Shown: positions 51,601-60,200 of the stretch, one piece after another
Numbering within the stretch: the first letter of the stretch is position 1
Layout of the letters: every line of letters starts with the position of its first letter
Source of the DNA: Pseudoalteromonas rubra
GTDB taxonomy: Bacteria; Pseudomonadota; Gammaproteobacteria; Enterobacterales; Alteromonadaceae
Length of the DNA: 64,000 nucleotides
Direction: 5' to 3'
Assembly (NCBI RefSeq): GCF_001482385.1
Contig: NZ_CP013611.1
Coordinates: 3,851,501 to 3,915,500 of the forward strand
Made by a program: the position numbers and the translations under genes
Notes under the pieces: generated by a model
The model's input: the letters and a program-made list of their open reading frames with translations, nothing else
The model's database searches: none
Told to the model about the DNA's origin: nothing

Positions 51601-53972
51601 GGCTGTTTATTAATACGGTGCCGGTCAGAGTGCAACTGGACCATCAGGCCAGTATTGGGGTTCAGCTACAGCAAATGCATAAGGCACATAGTCAGCGTGA
51701 ACAGCATAGTTACCTGCCGTTGCCGGAGATATTAAGTTGCGGCGGGCATGGTATTCAGGGGGCAATGTTCGATAGCTTGTTTGTGTTTGAGAATTTCCCG
51801 GCCGATCTGCATGATACCGGAGCTCAGGCGCAGCGCAGCGGGGCAAGTCAGTTACAGGTGAACAATGCTGCATCGATTGAATACACCAACTACCCGGTTG
51901 CCATGACCGCCTCGATGCAGGGAGTATTGAGTTTACGACTGAGTTTCCATGGCCATCAGTATGATCGCGCCGATATGGAAGGCTTGCTGGGCCACTTTAA
52001 TACGGCACTGAGTAACCTTATGTCACTTGATGCCACAGCATCGCTTGGCGAGATGGAGATTATGCAACCTCAGGAGCAGCAAGCACTGCTCGCAGCACCG
52101 AAAATAGCCTATGCCGATGCGCAGTTGCACAGCGTGATTGCGCAGTTTGACCACCATGCCCGCGTGACGCCTGAGCGTCCGGCGCTGGTCATGGATAATC
52201 AAACAGTCAGCTATGCGGAACTGGATAAGATGGCAACCACACTGGCTGCTCAATTAGTTCATGAATATGATATACAGCAGCGTGACCTGATAGGTTTATG
52301 TGTTGAGCGCTCAATCGACACTGTGGTGGGGGTTTTGGCAATTCTCAAAGCCGGTGGGGCATATGTACCATTAGATCCAAACAGTCCGGCAGAGCGTCTT
52401 AACTATATTATTAATGATGCCCACATTGCACTGTGTCTGGCGCAGCCTCAGTGTGCTGCGGCGCTCGACGAGGCGCAGTGTCAGGTGGTGAGACTGGATG
52501 GCAAGGCACTGCTGAGTCAGGACCTCGGCTCGACACTTGTGTTACCCGAAGTATTACTGAGCGACCCTGCCTATGTGATCTATACCTCGGGATCGACAGG
52601 GGCGCCGAAAGGTGTGGTACAGACTCATCGTAATATGGCACGCTTATTTGCCAGTGCTGCCGAGGACTTTTCATTTAGCAATCAGGACACCTGGTGTTTG
52701 TTCCACTCCTATGCATTTGACTTCAGTGTCTGGGAGATCTGGGGCGCGCTCATTCACGGTGGAAAATTGTTGATCCCAACCCATCATCAGACCCGTGATA
52801 CGGCTGCGTTTGTTGAGTTATGTCAGCAGCACCAGCTCAGTGTATTAAATCAGACTCCGAGCGCCTTTGGGGTGTTTGCTGAGCATGTGGTTGCGCAGGA
52901 TATCAGCCTACCGGCACTGCGCTATGTGGTGTTCGGGGGAGAAGCACTGCAAACACAGCATTTGCAAAGCTGGTGTCAGCACCCGGCAAATGCACAGGCC
53001 GAATTGATTAACATGTATGGGATCACCGAGACCACGGTGCATGTCACCTTTGCGCCTATTGCGCGCCAGGAGATTGACCAGATCCACATTGGCAGGCCGC
53101 TGGCGGATCAGGCTGTCTATATTCTAGATGCACAGCTGCAACCTGTGCCTGTGGGGGTCGTAGGTGAAATGTATGTCACGGGGGCCGGGCTTGCCGATGG
53201 TTATCTGGGCCGTGAGGCTTTGAGTGCCGAGCGCTTTATCGACAATCCTCATCGTGTCGGTACAGACTGCGAAAAACTGTATAAAACCGGAGACCTGGGT
53301 CGCCACCAGCGCGATGGGCGTATTCAGTTCATTGGTCGCATGGACGATCAGGTGCAGATCCGGGGTTTCAGGATTGAACTCGGTGAAGTCACGCATCAGT
53401 TAAGCAGTATCACCCATGTAGACAGTGCTGTGGTGATTGCCAGACAGAGCCAGGGGACTCAAGTGCTGCATGCTTATTTGAAGCTGGAACACAGTGTTGA
53501 TGAGCAGCAGCATGCGCAGGAGGTTGAGCGTATCAAGCGAGAGGCTGCAGCTTTTTTACCCGCTTATATGGTGCCTGAACAAATGACGCTGATGCAGGAC
53601 TGGCCACTGACGGTGAATGGCAAAATCGACAAAAAGGCACTGCCACAACCCGGCGAAGGGGTGTCGGGCAGCAAGCAGGTTGCACCGTCCACGGAGACTG
53701 AGTGTCAGCTGCGGGATATCTGGGCTGAGCTACTGGATTATGATGGTACGCGGATCAGTGTTAATCAGTCTTTCTTTGAGCTGGGTGGACACTCACTGAG
53801 CTTAATGAAGCTGGTACAACGTCTGCATCAGGTCTTTAACGTCACTGTGTCGATTAAAGAAGCCATTGAGCATGCACAAATCGATCAACTGGCGCAGCTC
53901 CTGGATAAGAAAATACTGGACTTGCAGCTGAGTGAAATTAACGAAGCTGAGCTGGACGAAGTTGAGTTCTAA
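42672..53972 (+). CDS. NRPS, modules 13-15 (dock-C-A-T-C-A-T-E-C-A-T; Val, Phe, Thr)
   Basis: 3,766 residues, the largest protein here. Docking segment 1-58, C1 ~76, A1 ~545 (D-A-I-W-L-G-G-T-F-K, Val-like), T1 near 1096. C2 ~1187 is a dual C/E-type domain with the degenerate signature VHSMDPEND at 1201-1209 and HHLIIDH at 1319. A2 ~1637 reads Phe, and T2 near 2175 is GGDS, the form usual before E domains. The E domain ~2230-2690 is intact: PIQQRFF, HHLVVDG at 2358, DMESHGRE, GWFTNLYP, NYLGKL. C3 ~2694 (TPMQQGMIYH; HHVLTDG) suits a D-configured donor. A3 ~3152 reads D-F-W-N-V-G-M-V-H-K (Thr) and T3 is near 3705. Phe14 should therefore be D. The tail LDEVEF is a docking motif. Modules 13-14 are a patchwork of pieces also found in the preceding gene. 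The start has only a weak AGAAGA site. Confidence 0.95.
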   Translation: MNTIKKLIIELEKQGVSFYLDNGKLKSKARQGAITPQIAAQVKQNKAALIEFLASEQQQNTQVRAKVTPRVASDIAPLSFAQQRLWFIDQLHKGSAQYNMPAAFDVSGTLDLTVVEAVLQTIIDRHEVLKTVYRDGEQGAEQLIRRDARFTLSYDDVRMCSEAQQQQAITTAMTQQLNQPFDLTRDVMIRAGYIQTADNEGVLLFNMHHIASDGWSMQVLIKEFVQLYQAYSQKQSNPLAPLAIQYADYAQWQRDYLSDALLEQQLEYWQQQLADVPPVHSLPLDYPRPDTKQHQGAQVKSTLSKEVAQGLAALAKAEGLTPFMLLHGALSLLLSRHSNARDIVIGTPVANRMQAELEPLIGFFVNTLVLNVNTAQATLAEYLAHVKAVHLGAQSNQDVPFEQLVEQLNVPRSTAHTPLFQVMLTTRTDYGLTGEVEDSAWSLGGAQLSPRSDGSVVAKFDLDVNMALSETGVELCWTYDTALFSEAHIDTLNRHLGTLLTTLTHSDSASLLTQAPGTLTLLSDAEQQALLVSPNQSEQNYDATLSIHQAFEQQAAAAPEATALVFQNQSISYAELNQRANQLAHYLLSEQHITPGTLIGVCSSRSVEMVVSILGILKAGGAYVPLDPNYPASRLSYMAVDAGLKQVIGFGSGQAVAQSLMSEQAGTAIDIAALTLDDYPLRNPALDEVSSDSLAYVIYTSGSTGQPKGVLTPHRAVQRLISTPHFMTLDSDTVFLHSANIAFDAATIELWGPLLNGGRCVLYPQDQLDIHALNTLIDSQVINSMWLTAGLFSEWSHHCDGRTSLRYVLAGGDIVHGADVMRVQQALPQAQVINGYGPTENTTFSCCYAIPTLHESQDIAIGTPLNGDQALVLSDDLSLVPYGSVGELCVGGDGLAQGYLNQPELTAERFIDNPFYDPEVAGSSKRLYRTGDLVRYLTDGNLAFVGRADDQIKIRGFRVELGEIAQQLSRQSDIDSALVLAKNGPAGTYLVAYVQPVEIIAEQAQTEFMTQTLATLAQTLPDYMVPKLGVVIDEWPLTANGKVNKKALPEADTSALQGTYVAPQGEREQLMVTLCGELLAQPAEQLSVTANFFTLGGHSLLLMQLASRLRQQGFEVDAQALFAAQSLQEMAQGLSLATTSDADESRSLIPAGCTAITPDMVPLAALSQTELNDIAAEIPGGMANIQDIYPLAPLQEGVLFVHSMDPENDPYVTNYLYELKSDAALAQFTDSLNFLLARHDVLRTAILWQGKRQALQVVQRSVTLPVTQLACAEGLSAQQTITALADGPQWLDLAQAPLLRLQVCQDPDTGSHYALLQAHHLIIDHVAMAVIQDELHSYSAGKAQSLPAPASYRQFISDTLARMETLDIEGFFSESLGHISEPTLPFGLQDTQGNGDTIREHKVALSDALSKAIRAYAKQHEVSPAAIFHAAWALVLGACSNQQEVVFGTVMSGRMNGGAGVERLLGMLINTLPVAVELQGSSVADLIKDVDKRLKALLPYEQVSLAQAQKHSAVGSDGPLFSAMLNYRHTERDETDTPAQGGDIQALSAQERTNYPFNLSVNDYGAAHVFSLDLQIDEQVEISRIAEYVITALSKLTEATQTQSVSELNVLPADEVARLLTQGQRSLGYDDTACIHHLFEQQVEAAPEATAMVFQNQSISYAELNQRANQLAHYLLSEHQITPETLIGVCSSRSVEMIVSMLAILKAGGAYVPLDPNYPASRLSYMAADAGLKQVFGFGSGLTVAQSLMSEQAGTAIDIAALELDDYPHHNPALEEISSDSLAYVIYTSGSTGQPKGVQLIHQGAVNLAHNQQARFATCADSKVLQFASISFDAATWEWLMALIPGGTLVIADESQRTDVQQLSELLKTQQITHATLPPALLSTMTLQTDLALQCLIVAGEACEENVVARWRAHYPFYNAYGPSETSVCATVGEILDDTIHIGTPLCNVQTYVLDQQQSLLPYGSLGELYVGGDGLARGYLGQPELTAERFIDNPFYDPEVAGSSKRLYRTGDLVRYLADGNLAFVGRADDQIKIRGFRVELGEIAQRLSQLTDIDSAVVVAKKGASGNDLVAYIQPTEVVTTEAQSDFINATLAQLAAQVPEYMVPKLAVVIDEWPLTANGKINKKALPEPDKALLKNAYCAPRNDTESTLCDIWQDLLGIEQVGIQDNFFTLGGDSIIAIQMVGRARQQGLHLNVKQLFATPSIATLSEHVEFSTRINAQQDAVTGEMPLLPIQQRFFAANRAAPSHYNQSLLLSAPGNITGHFSELVNALVERHDALRLRFAEVASFVPLCDTQVANMHQIVDLSELNEADFSAEVERQCDALQRQLDIEKGPLCKFVYFYAGDDKPARLFMTIHHLVVDGVSWRILLQDLETALHAIETAQPIQLAEKTSSYQAWGEAVNALAQSEALSEQQTYWRDRLSLFPAQSSAKVAAEQWHNVSFSLDESDTRILLADCQQVFHSNVDTLMLSAFLLAYQTTFDRPLLRVDMESHGREETVFDGLDVTQTIGWFTNLYPLILGGQQDDLIATVKSVKQTLQQLPMHGLGYGLLKHIRQDAEICALDKRSIDQAIVFNYLGKLDNVTGTQGRLAMAQESRGAESAPEEADLHHLMVNGQSQDNQLRFDLSFAMPSYSEAQIEALSARFKAVLLQLVAKAKAGAECQTLIVEDFPAATLEQAQLDSLQAQYSDIERVYVATPMQQGMIYHDLLQQDASLYTTLTHFELDGEVDTPAMQQAWQNVIARHAILRTSFSVFDDADIHQVVHNNALIEMEVLDWQHKSAELLETQLSELHHAIKAKGFDFNLAPLMSLTLVRLPAQKAQLIWSHHHVLTDGWCQATLFSEVLGYYQSLTGGQPLTLPPAANYEDYIQWLCNQNRGGARAFWDAELAGVSAPTTLQLPAAASDVPCYDEIKWSCDETLTRQLSQFAQSQQVTANAVLQLVWAYTLHRYSAQSDVCFGTTLSGRPPEVANVEQMIGLFINTVPVRVQLDHQASIGVQLQQMHKAHSQREQHSYLPLPEILSCGGHGIQGAMFDSLFVFENFPADLHDTGAQAQRSGASQLQVNNAASIEYTNYPVAMTASMQGVLSLRLSFHGHQYDRADMEGLLGHFNTALSNLMSLDATASLGEMEIMQPQEQQALLAAPKIAYADAQLHSVIAQFDHHARVTPERPALVMDNQTVSYAELDKMATTLAAQLVHEYDIQQRDLIGLCVERSIDTVVGVLAILKAGGAYVPLDPNSPAERLNYIINDAHIALCLAQPQCAAALDEAQCQVVRLDGKALLSQDLGSTLVLPEVLLSDPAYVIYTSGSTGAPKGVVQTHRNMARLFASAAEDFSFSNQDTWCLFHSYAFDFSVWEIWGALIHGGKLLIPTHHQTRDTAAFVELCQQHQLSVLNQTPSAFGVFAEHVVAQDISLPALRYVVFGGEALQTQHLQSWCQHPANAQAELINMYGITETTVHVTFAPIARQEIDQIHIGRPLADQAVYILDAQLQPVPVGVVGEMYVTGAGLADGYLGREALSAERFIDNPHRVGTDCEKLYKTGDLGRHQRDGRIQFIGRMDDQVQIRGFRIELGEVTHQLSSITHVDSAVVIARQSQGTQVLHAYLKLEHSVDEQQHAQEVERIKREAAAFLPAYMVPEQMTLMQDWPLTVNGKIDKKALPQPGEGVSGSKQVAPSTETECQLRDIWAELLDYDGTRISVNQSFFELGGHSLSLMKLVQRLHQVFNVTVSIKEAIEHAQIDQLAQLLDKKILDLQLSEINEAELDEVEF
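42901..45823 (+). repeat. C-A(Val) unit, second copy
   Basis: Counterpart of 39385-42307. It includes Val cassette copy 3 at 44337-45823. Confidence 0.9.
45831..47596 (+). repeat. T plus dual-type C segment, second copy
   Basis: Counterpart of 35781-37546. Together with the flanking repeats it makes this stretch of the gene a mosaic of the previous gene. Confidence 0.88.
47584..48785 (+). repeat. Phe A-domain segment, second copy
   Basis: Counterpart of 34291-35492. Similarity drops after the hinge motif RGFRVELGE, before the GGDS carrier and the E domain. Confidence 0.85.
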
Positions 53973-53981
53973 GCGGTTATT

Positions 53982-54003
53982 CCCGGTTGCCAATGGCACC
54001 GGG
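53982..54003 (+). other. GC-rich hairpin after the module 13-15 gene
   Basis: CCCGGT and GCC pair with GGC and ACCGGG around an AAT loop, giving a nine-pair stem with one bulged T, ten bases after the stop codon. No T-run follows, so full rho-independent termination is not supported. Attenuation or mRNA end protection is possible. Confidence 0.6.
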
Positions 54004-54021
54004 ATACGTGTTCATGATTGA

Positions 54022-54053
54022 CAGCTTTGATCTCATGCATGAGATCAAAGCTG
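54022..54053. repeat. 32-base perfect palindrome, intergenic
   Basis: Two 16-base arms (left arm cagctttgatctcatg) meet at 54037/54038 without a spacer. The central 24 bases equal the palindrome inside the A domain at 27596-27625, while the outer bases differ yet still pair in each copy. Confidence 0.92.
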
Positions 54054-54299
54054 CTTTATCGTGTTGCACGGATAAAATGTTGTACCACCCTGTTCGAGCA
54101 ATGCAGTATGAAAGCGCTCAACCCCGCCTGGTTTACGGGTCTTTTCGCTGTCAAGAGAGGTGGCAGATCAGTGGCCTTGTCAAATCTTACAGGCAGTCAT
54201 CACCCCCCCGGTTCTGTTATAAATAGTCGTATGTAGTGACCACAGAAGTAACATGAAGTCAGTCTCTGGCGCATGTCTCGACTAACAGGACTTGAATGA

Positions 54300-57200
54300 A
54301 TGGTTGAAATCAACAAATTATTAGCTGAACTGGTTGCTCAGGGAGTAGCAGTTTACCTGGATAATGGCAAGCTCAAGGCCAAAGCCCAGAAAGGGGCCCT
54401 GACCGCAGAGCATAAAGCGCTCATTAGCGCGAACAAGCATGACATTATTGCAACGCTGTCCCAATCAGCCCCCATTGAGCAGGTTGAACGCATTCAGCCG
54501 GTGGCAGAGCAGGATAAACAACATAGTTTGTCGTTTGCTCAGCAGCGTCTGTGGTTTGTCAATCAACTACAAGGCGGTGGCAGTGAGTACAACATGCCGA
54601 TGGCGTACTCGGTGTATCAGCCGTTTGATGTACCACGTGCCACACATGCGTTGCGTACCATTATCGCGCGTCATGAAATACTCAGAACGGGTTATGAAGC
54701 CAGTGATGAAGGACCGCGGCGCCTGGTACGTGAACAGGTTAGCAATGAGGTGCAGTTTACCGATCTGAGCGCGTTGGCGGAACCTGTGCAACGGGACGAG
54801 GTTAAGGCACTGGCGCTGGCCCATGCCGGGCGGGAGTTTGATCTGCAACACGATGCACTGCTGGATATTCACTATGTCAAATTAACCGATACGCCATGTG
54901 GTACTCAGCCCCATGGTATTTTGCTGTTTAACATGCACCATATTGCGTCCGATGCCTGGTCGATGGACATACTTAAAAATGAATTTATGACGCTGTATAG
55001 CAGCGAACAGGGATTACCCCCTTTAACGGTGCAGTACAGTGATTTTGCTCACTGGCAGCAAAACTGGGCAAAGTCGCAGGACTATCAGGACCAGTTAGCC
55101 TACTGGCGTTCACATCTCACGGGTTTACCAGAATTACACAGCCTGACCCCAGATCATCCCAGGCCGGCGAAGAAAAAGTTCAGTGGCAAAAAATGCAATC
55201 AGACACTCAGTGCTGAACTGACGGAAAAACTAGTGACCATTGCCCGTCACTATCAGTTATCGCCGTTTATGTGTTTGCACAGTGCGCTGGTGTTGTTGCT
55301 CCATACTTTTACAGCCAGCCGGGATATTGTGGTGGGCACCACAGTTGCTAACCGGGCTCAGGCCGAAGTGGCCCAGCTGATAGGGTGTTTCCTAAATCGC
55401 CTGGTATTGCGGGTTGAGCTTAAAGCCCAGTCCCTGGACAGTTATCTGCAACATATCCGCCAGGTTCATTTATCGGCTCAGGCCAATCAGGACGTGCCTT
55501 TTGAGCACCTGGTTGAACAGCTCGATGTAACCCGCTCTAATAGCTATACGCCGCTATTTCAAATTCAGTTGACCTGCAATGACAGTGGTTTAGCTGACAG
55601 CCCGCAGTCGCAGGAAAGCACGCCGTTCAGACCGTATGTGCCCGAAGATATGACCATGACAATTCGCGGTGATATTGATATCCATGCAGAGCTTGGTCAG
55701 CAGGGGGCCGTGATTGGCTGGTCATATGATGATGCCTTGTACAGTGAGCAAAGCATCACGACCATGATGGCACATCTTGAAACCATTTTAGAAAACTATG
55801 CCCGTTGTCTGGACACAGAGCATGGATTTGACACTTCTATTGATGCTTTGACAGTGCTCAGCCATTCGCAGTTTAGTCAGTTACAAACCCAGTTGCCGGT
55901 CACGCACAGTGCTTATGACTCGCGTAGTTTGACAGAGCGCTTTGAGCAGCAGGCTGCGCTGACACCGGATGCGATTGCCGTACACAGTGACACCGAACAG
56001 CTTAGCTATGCGCAGCTTAATGCGCAGGCGGCTAAACTGGCTGACTGTTTGCAGGAGCAGGGCGTTGAGCCCGGCGACTTGGTGGGCGTGTGCATGCCAC
56101 GCAGTGCCTGCCTGATGGTGAGCTTACTGGGCGTACTCAAAGCCGGGGCAGCTTATATTCCGTTTGAACCCAGCAACACCAAAGCCCGCAATCAGCAAAT
56201 TATCGCTGATGCCGCTCTGGAGTGGGTGATTGTCAGTGACGCACTGGCCGCCCGTGTTCCGGATGCCGGGGTTGACCTGCTGTTACTGGAGCAGGATGTC
56301 ACTGATACGAACTGGCTCAGTGGCTATGATGCCGAATTTTGCGCGCAAACGGTTGCCCATGACAGCCCCGCTTATGTGATTTACACCTCAGGCTCTACGG
56401 GTACTCCCAAAGGCGTGGAGATAAGCCACCGGGCCCTGATGGATTATTTGAACTTTGCTCTCAAAGGCTACTATGCCGACCACCTTAACGGTTCACTGCT
56501 GGTGACGTCACACGGCTTTGACATAGGCGTCCCGAGTTTGTACTTGCCGCTCTTAAGTGGTGGCAGTGTGCAACTGCTGGATAATCAGGAGCTGTTACCG
56601 GCCCTGAGTAAAGCCTTGAATAAACCGGATGAGCCACGACTGGTGCGGATGACGCCGCATCATGTGGAAGGGATACTGGCCTTGCAGGAGGCGCCGCTTG
56701 CAGGTGTGCAGCACGTGTTTGTGATTGGCGGTGAGCGCTTTGAGCGCGATGTGGCACTGGCCTTACAAACCCAGTTCCCGGACAGTCAGGTGTTTAACCA
56801 TTATGGTCCGTCTGAGGCCACGGTGGGCTGTGTGATGTATGACATCAGTGCCAATCAGGCCGACTTACCGGCAGAGCTTCCTATTGGCCGGGCCATGGAC
56901 AACACCTATGCCTATGTACTGGATGCGCAGCTTAATGCCCTGCCACAGGGCGCCCGGGGTGAGCTGTTTGTCGGTGGGCCGTGTCTGGCCACAGGTTATG
57001 TGAATAACCCGACGCTGAGCGCCGAGCGCTTTATTGAAAACCCGTTTTATGACCCCAGTGATGCGACCAGCCCGGCGCGTTTGTATCGCACCGGCGATCA
57101 GGTGCGTTATCAAAACAGTGGCGAGCTGATGTTTTTAGGGCGTATAGACGAGCAGGTTAAGATCCGGGGTTTCCGGGTGGAGCTGGGTGACATCAGCAGC

Positions 57201-60200
57201 CAGTTACAGCAAATCTCGGGCGTTGAATCCGCTGAGGTGTTGTGTAAGTCTCTGGCCACCGGCCCGGAGCTGGTCGCCTATATTAAGGCGCAAGACTCGG
57301 CGCAGCTGGGTGCTCTGTTGAGTGACTGTGAGCGTTTACTGGGGGAGCAGTTACCGGCCTATATGGTACCGGCCCACTTTGTCGGGCTGCAAAACTGGCC
57401 GCTGACAGCGAATGGTAAACTGGACAAAAAAGCACTGCCGGACCCGCAGGAAAAAGCCGCGGCCCAGCACGTTGCGCCACGCACAGCAACAGAGCAGCAG
57501 CTGGTTGAGCTGTGGTCTTCACTATTAAAGTTAACGCCGGACCAGATAAGTGTAGACAGCAGCTTCTTTAAGCTGGGTGGGCATTCTTTGTTGTCGGTGC
57601 GTTTAGTGGCGGCAATCAAACAGGCCTTCGGGGTCGAATTCAGTATCAGCGAGTTGTTTGAACATGCGAGCATCGCCAGCCAGGCACAACAGGTCGAGCA
57701 TAAACAGGCACAGGGAGGCAACACCGCACAGCGCATAGAGGTGCAGGCCCGTCCACAAGATGGTCGCATGGCCGCATCCTTTGCGCAGCAACGACTGTGG
57801 TTCATCGACCGCTTACAGGGTGGCTCGGCGCAATACAACATGCCAGCTGCGTTTGAAGTGAGCGGTGAGCTGGACCTGAGTGCTGTTGAGGCAGCACTGA
57901 ACACCATAGTTGCGCGTCACGAAGTACTGCGCAGTGTCTATCGAGACGGCGACTCGGGAACAGAGCAGGTGATCCAGACTGACGTACACTTCACACTGGA
58001 TTATGAAGATCTCAGGCTGCTGAGCCCGGCAACCCAGCAACAGACAATTGCGTCACTGATCCCACGCTTACAATCACAGCCGTTTGACCTGAGCAAGGAC
58101 CTGATGATCCGGGCTTCGTATATAGATACCGGCGCCGATTCCGAGCATGCGTCTGTGTTACTGTTTAATATCCATCATATCGCTTCTGACGGATGGTCGT
58201 TGCAGCTGCTGGTGAAGGAGTTTGTACAGCTGTATCGGGCATACACGCATAGTCAGGACAATCCGCTGACCCCGTTACCGATTCAGTACGCGGATTATGC
58301 TCACTGGCAACATAGCTACCTGAGCGGACCGGTTCTGGAGCGCCAGTTAACCTACTGGAGTGAGCAATTATCTGATCTGCCTCCGGTACACAGCCTGCCG
58401 CTGGACCACCCGCGTCCGCAGGTCAAGCAGCATGTCGGGGAGCTGGTACAGGGTAAACTGGATAGTGATGTCGCAGCTGGGCTGGCCGAGCTGGCTCAAT
58501 CGCAGGGACTAACCTCCTTTATGCTATTGCACAGCGCGCTTTCATTATTGCTGAGCAGACACAGTAACAGCAAAGACGTTGTGATAGGCACACCGGTTGC
58601 GAATCGCACACAGACTGAACTTGAGTCCTTAATTGGCTTTTTTGTCAATACACTCGTGCTGAGAGTGAACACGGCTCAGCCCGACATAACGCGTTACTTA
58701 GAGCATGTTAAAGCGGTGCACCTTGGCGCACAGTCGCATCAGGACGTGCCATTTGAGCAGCTGGTTGAGCACTTAAATGTGCCCAGAAGTACAGCACATT
58801 CGCCACTATTTCAAATTATGCTCACCACGCAGACCGATTATGGCCTTGATGAGCAGGCCTCTGAGCAGGGAGAGCTGGACCTGAACGGGGCTGCACTGAC
58901 CATGCGTGGCGCAGCACAGACGGTGGCCAAATTCGATATTGAAGTCAACATAAGTACGTCAGCGCAGGGGGTTGCGATTAACTGGGTGTACGACAAATCT
59001 TTGTTTACGCATGCGCACATCAGTACGCTCAATTGCCATCTGATGCAGATATTAACTCAGCTATCACAGCTGCAATCCACATCGGTGCCGTTAAGCAGCA
59101 TCGCGTTGCTATCCGCACAGGAGCGAACGCATTTACTTGAGACACTCAATCCGGCACCGGTTGATTATGACACTACGCTGACGATGGCGCAGTGGATAGA
59201 GCGTCAGGTCGCTAAAACCCCGACGCAAACCGCGCTATGTTACGAAGGGCAGACACTGAGTTATCAGTCTCTCAATGATAAAGCGAACCAGTTGGCCAGG
59301 CACCTGCGTGCAGAGCATCAGGTTGCTCCAGGCACTCTGGTGGGCGTATGCATGACTCGTTCTCTGGAAATGGTGATTGGCATACTGGCCATACTGAAAG
59401 CCGGTGGTGCCTATGTGCCGCTTGATCCAACACTGCCAGAAACACGTCTGGACTATATGTTGGCACACGCAGGTATATCTACCATCTTGACGCAAAGTGA
59501 CCATCAGTCTAAGTGTCAGGCGGAAAATACGCCTGCACTGATCCTGATGGATGGGTACGCGCAGGACGCGACACGTTTTGAAGATTATGCTACCCAGGAT
59601 CTGAGTCCGCAGGAAACCGGGCTGAGTGCTCAGGATATGGCCTATATGATTTATACCTCTGGGTCGACAGGAAAACCCAAGGGGGTATTAGTCAGCCATC
59701 AGGCTTTGGTTAACCGGGTTGATTGGATGGATAAACAGTACGGTTGCGATCCTCACGATATTATTTTGCAAAAAACGCCGTTTGGCTTTGACGTCTCTGT
59801 CTGGGAGTTTATGTGGCCGTTATGTCGCGGTGCTCAGATGGTGCTAGCTCGACCTGAGGGGCATAAAGATCCCCAATACCTGTGTCAGTTAATTCGCCAA
59901 AGTGGTGTGACTAAGTTGCATTTTGTTCCTTCCATGCTGGGCATCATGCTGGATTATGGCGCGCTGGCACAGTGCACCAGTATTCGTCAGGTATTTTGTA
60001 GTGGGGAAGCGTTACAGGTTAAACAAGTGCAGGGCTTCAGAGCCAGTTTGCCTGATGCACAACTACACAATCTCTATGGGCCAACCGAAGCGGCAATTGA
60101 TGTCAGTTATTGGGATTGCTCGCAGCCAATCAGCACCACAGTGCCCATAGGTAAACCTATTCAGAACATTCAGCTGTTGATCCTCGATGACGACTTGCAG

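Larger units (their letters stand above)
53973..54299 (+). other. 327-base intergenic region between modules 15 and 16
   Basis: The longest gap in the locus. It holds a GC-rich hairpin directly after the stop, then a 32-base perfect palindrome, then about 240 bases with no convincing gene. A TATAAA at 54218-54223 has no good -35 element at normal spacing, so a separate promoter for the last NRPS gene is possible but not shown. AGGA at 54287-54290 is the ribosome-binding site for ATG 54300. Confidence 0.6.

Noticed and set aside
54022..54053. Palindrome as a rho-independent terminator
   Set aside because: It is a spacerless palindrome with no T-run after it, and one copy lies inside an essential coding region.
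53987..54236. Two small + strand frames in the 327-base gap
   Set aside because: They run through the palindrome and hairpin, overlap each other and show no ribosome-binding site or family resemblance.
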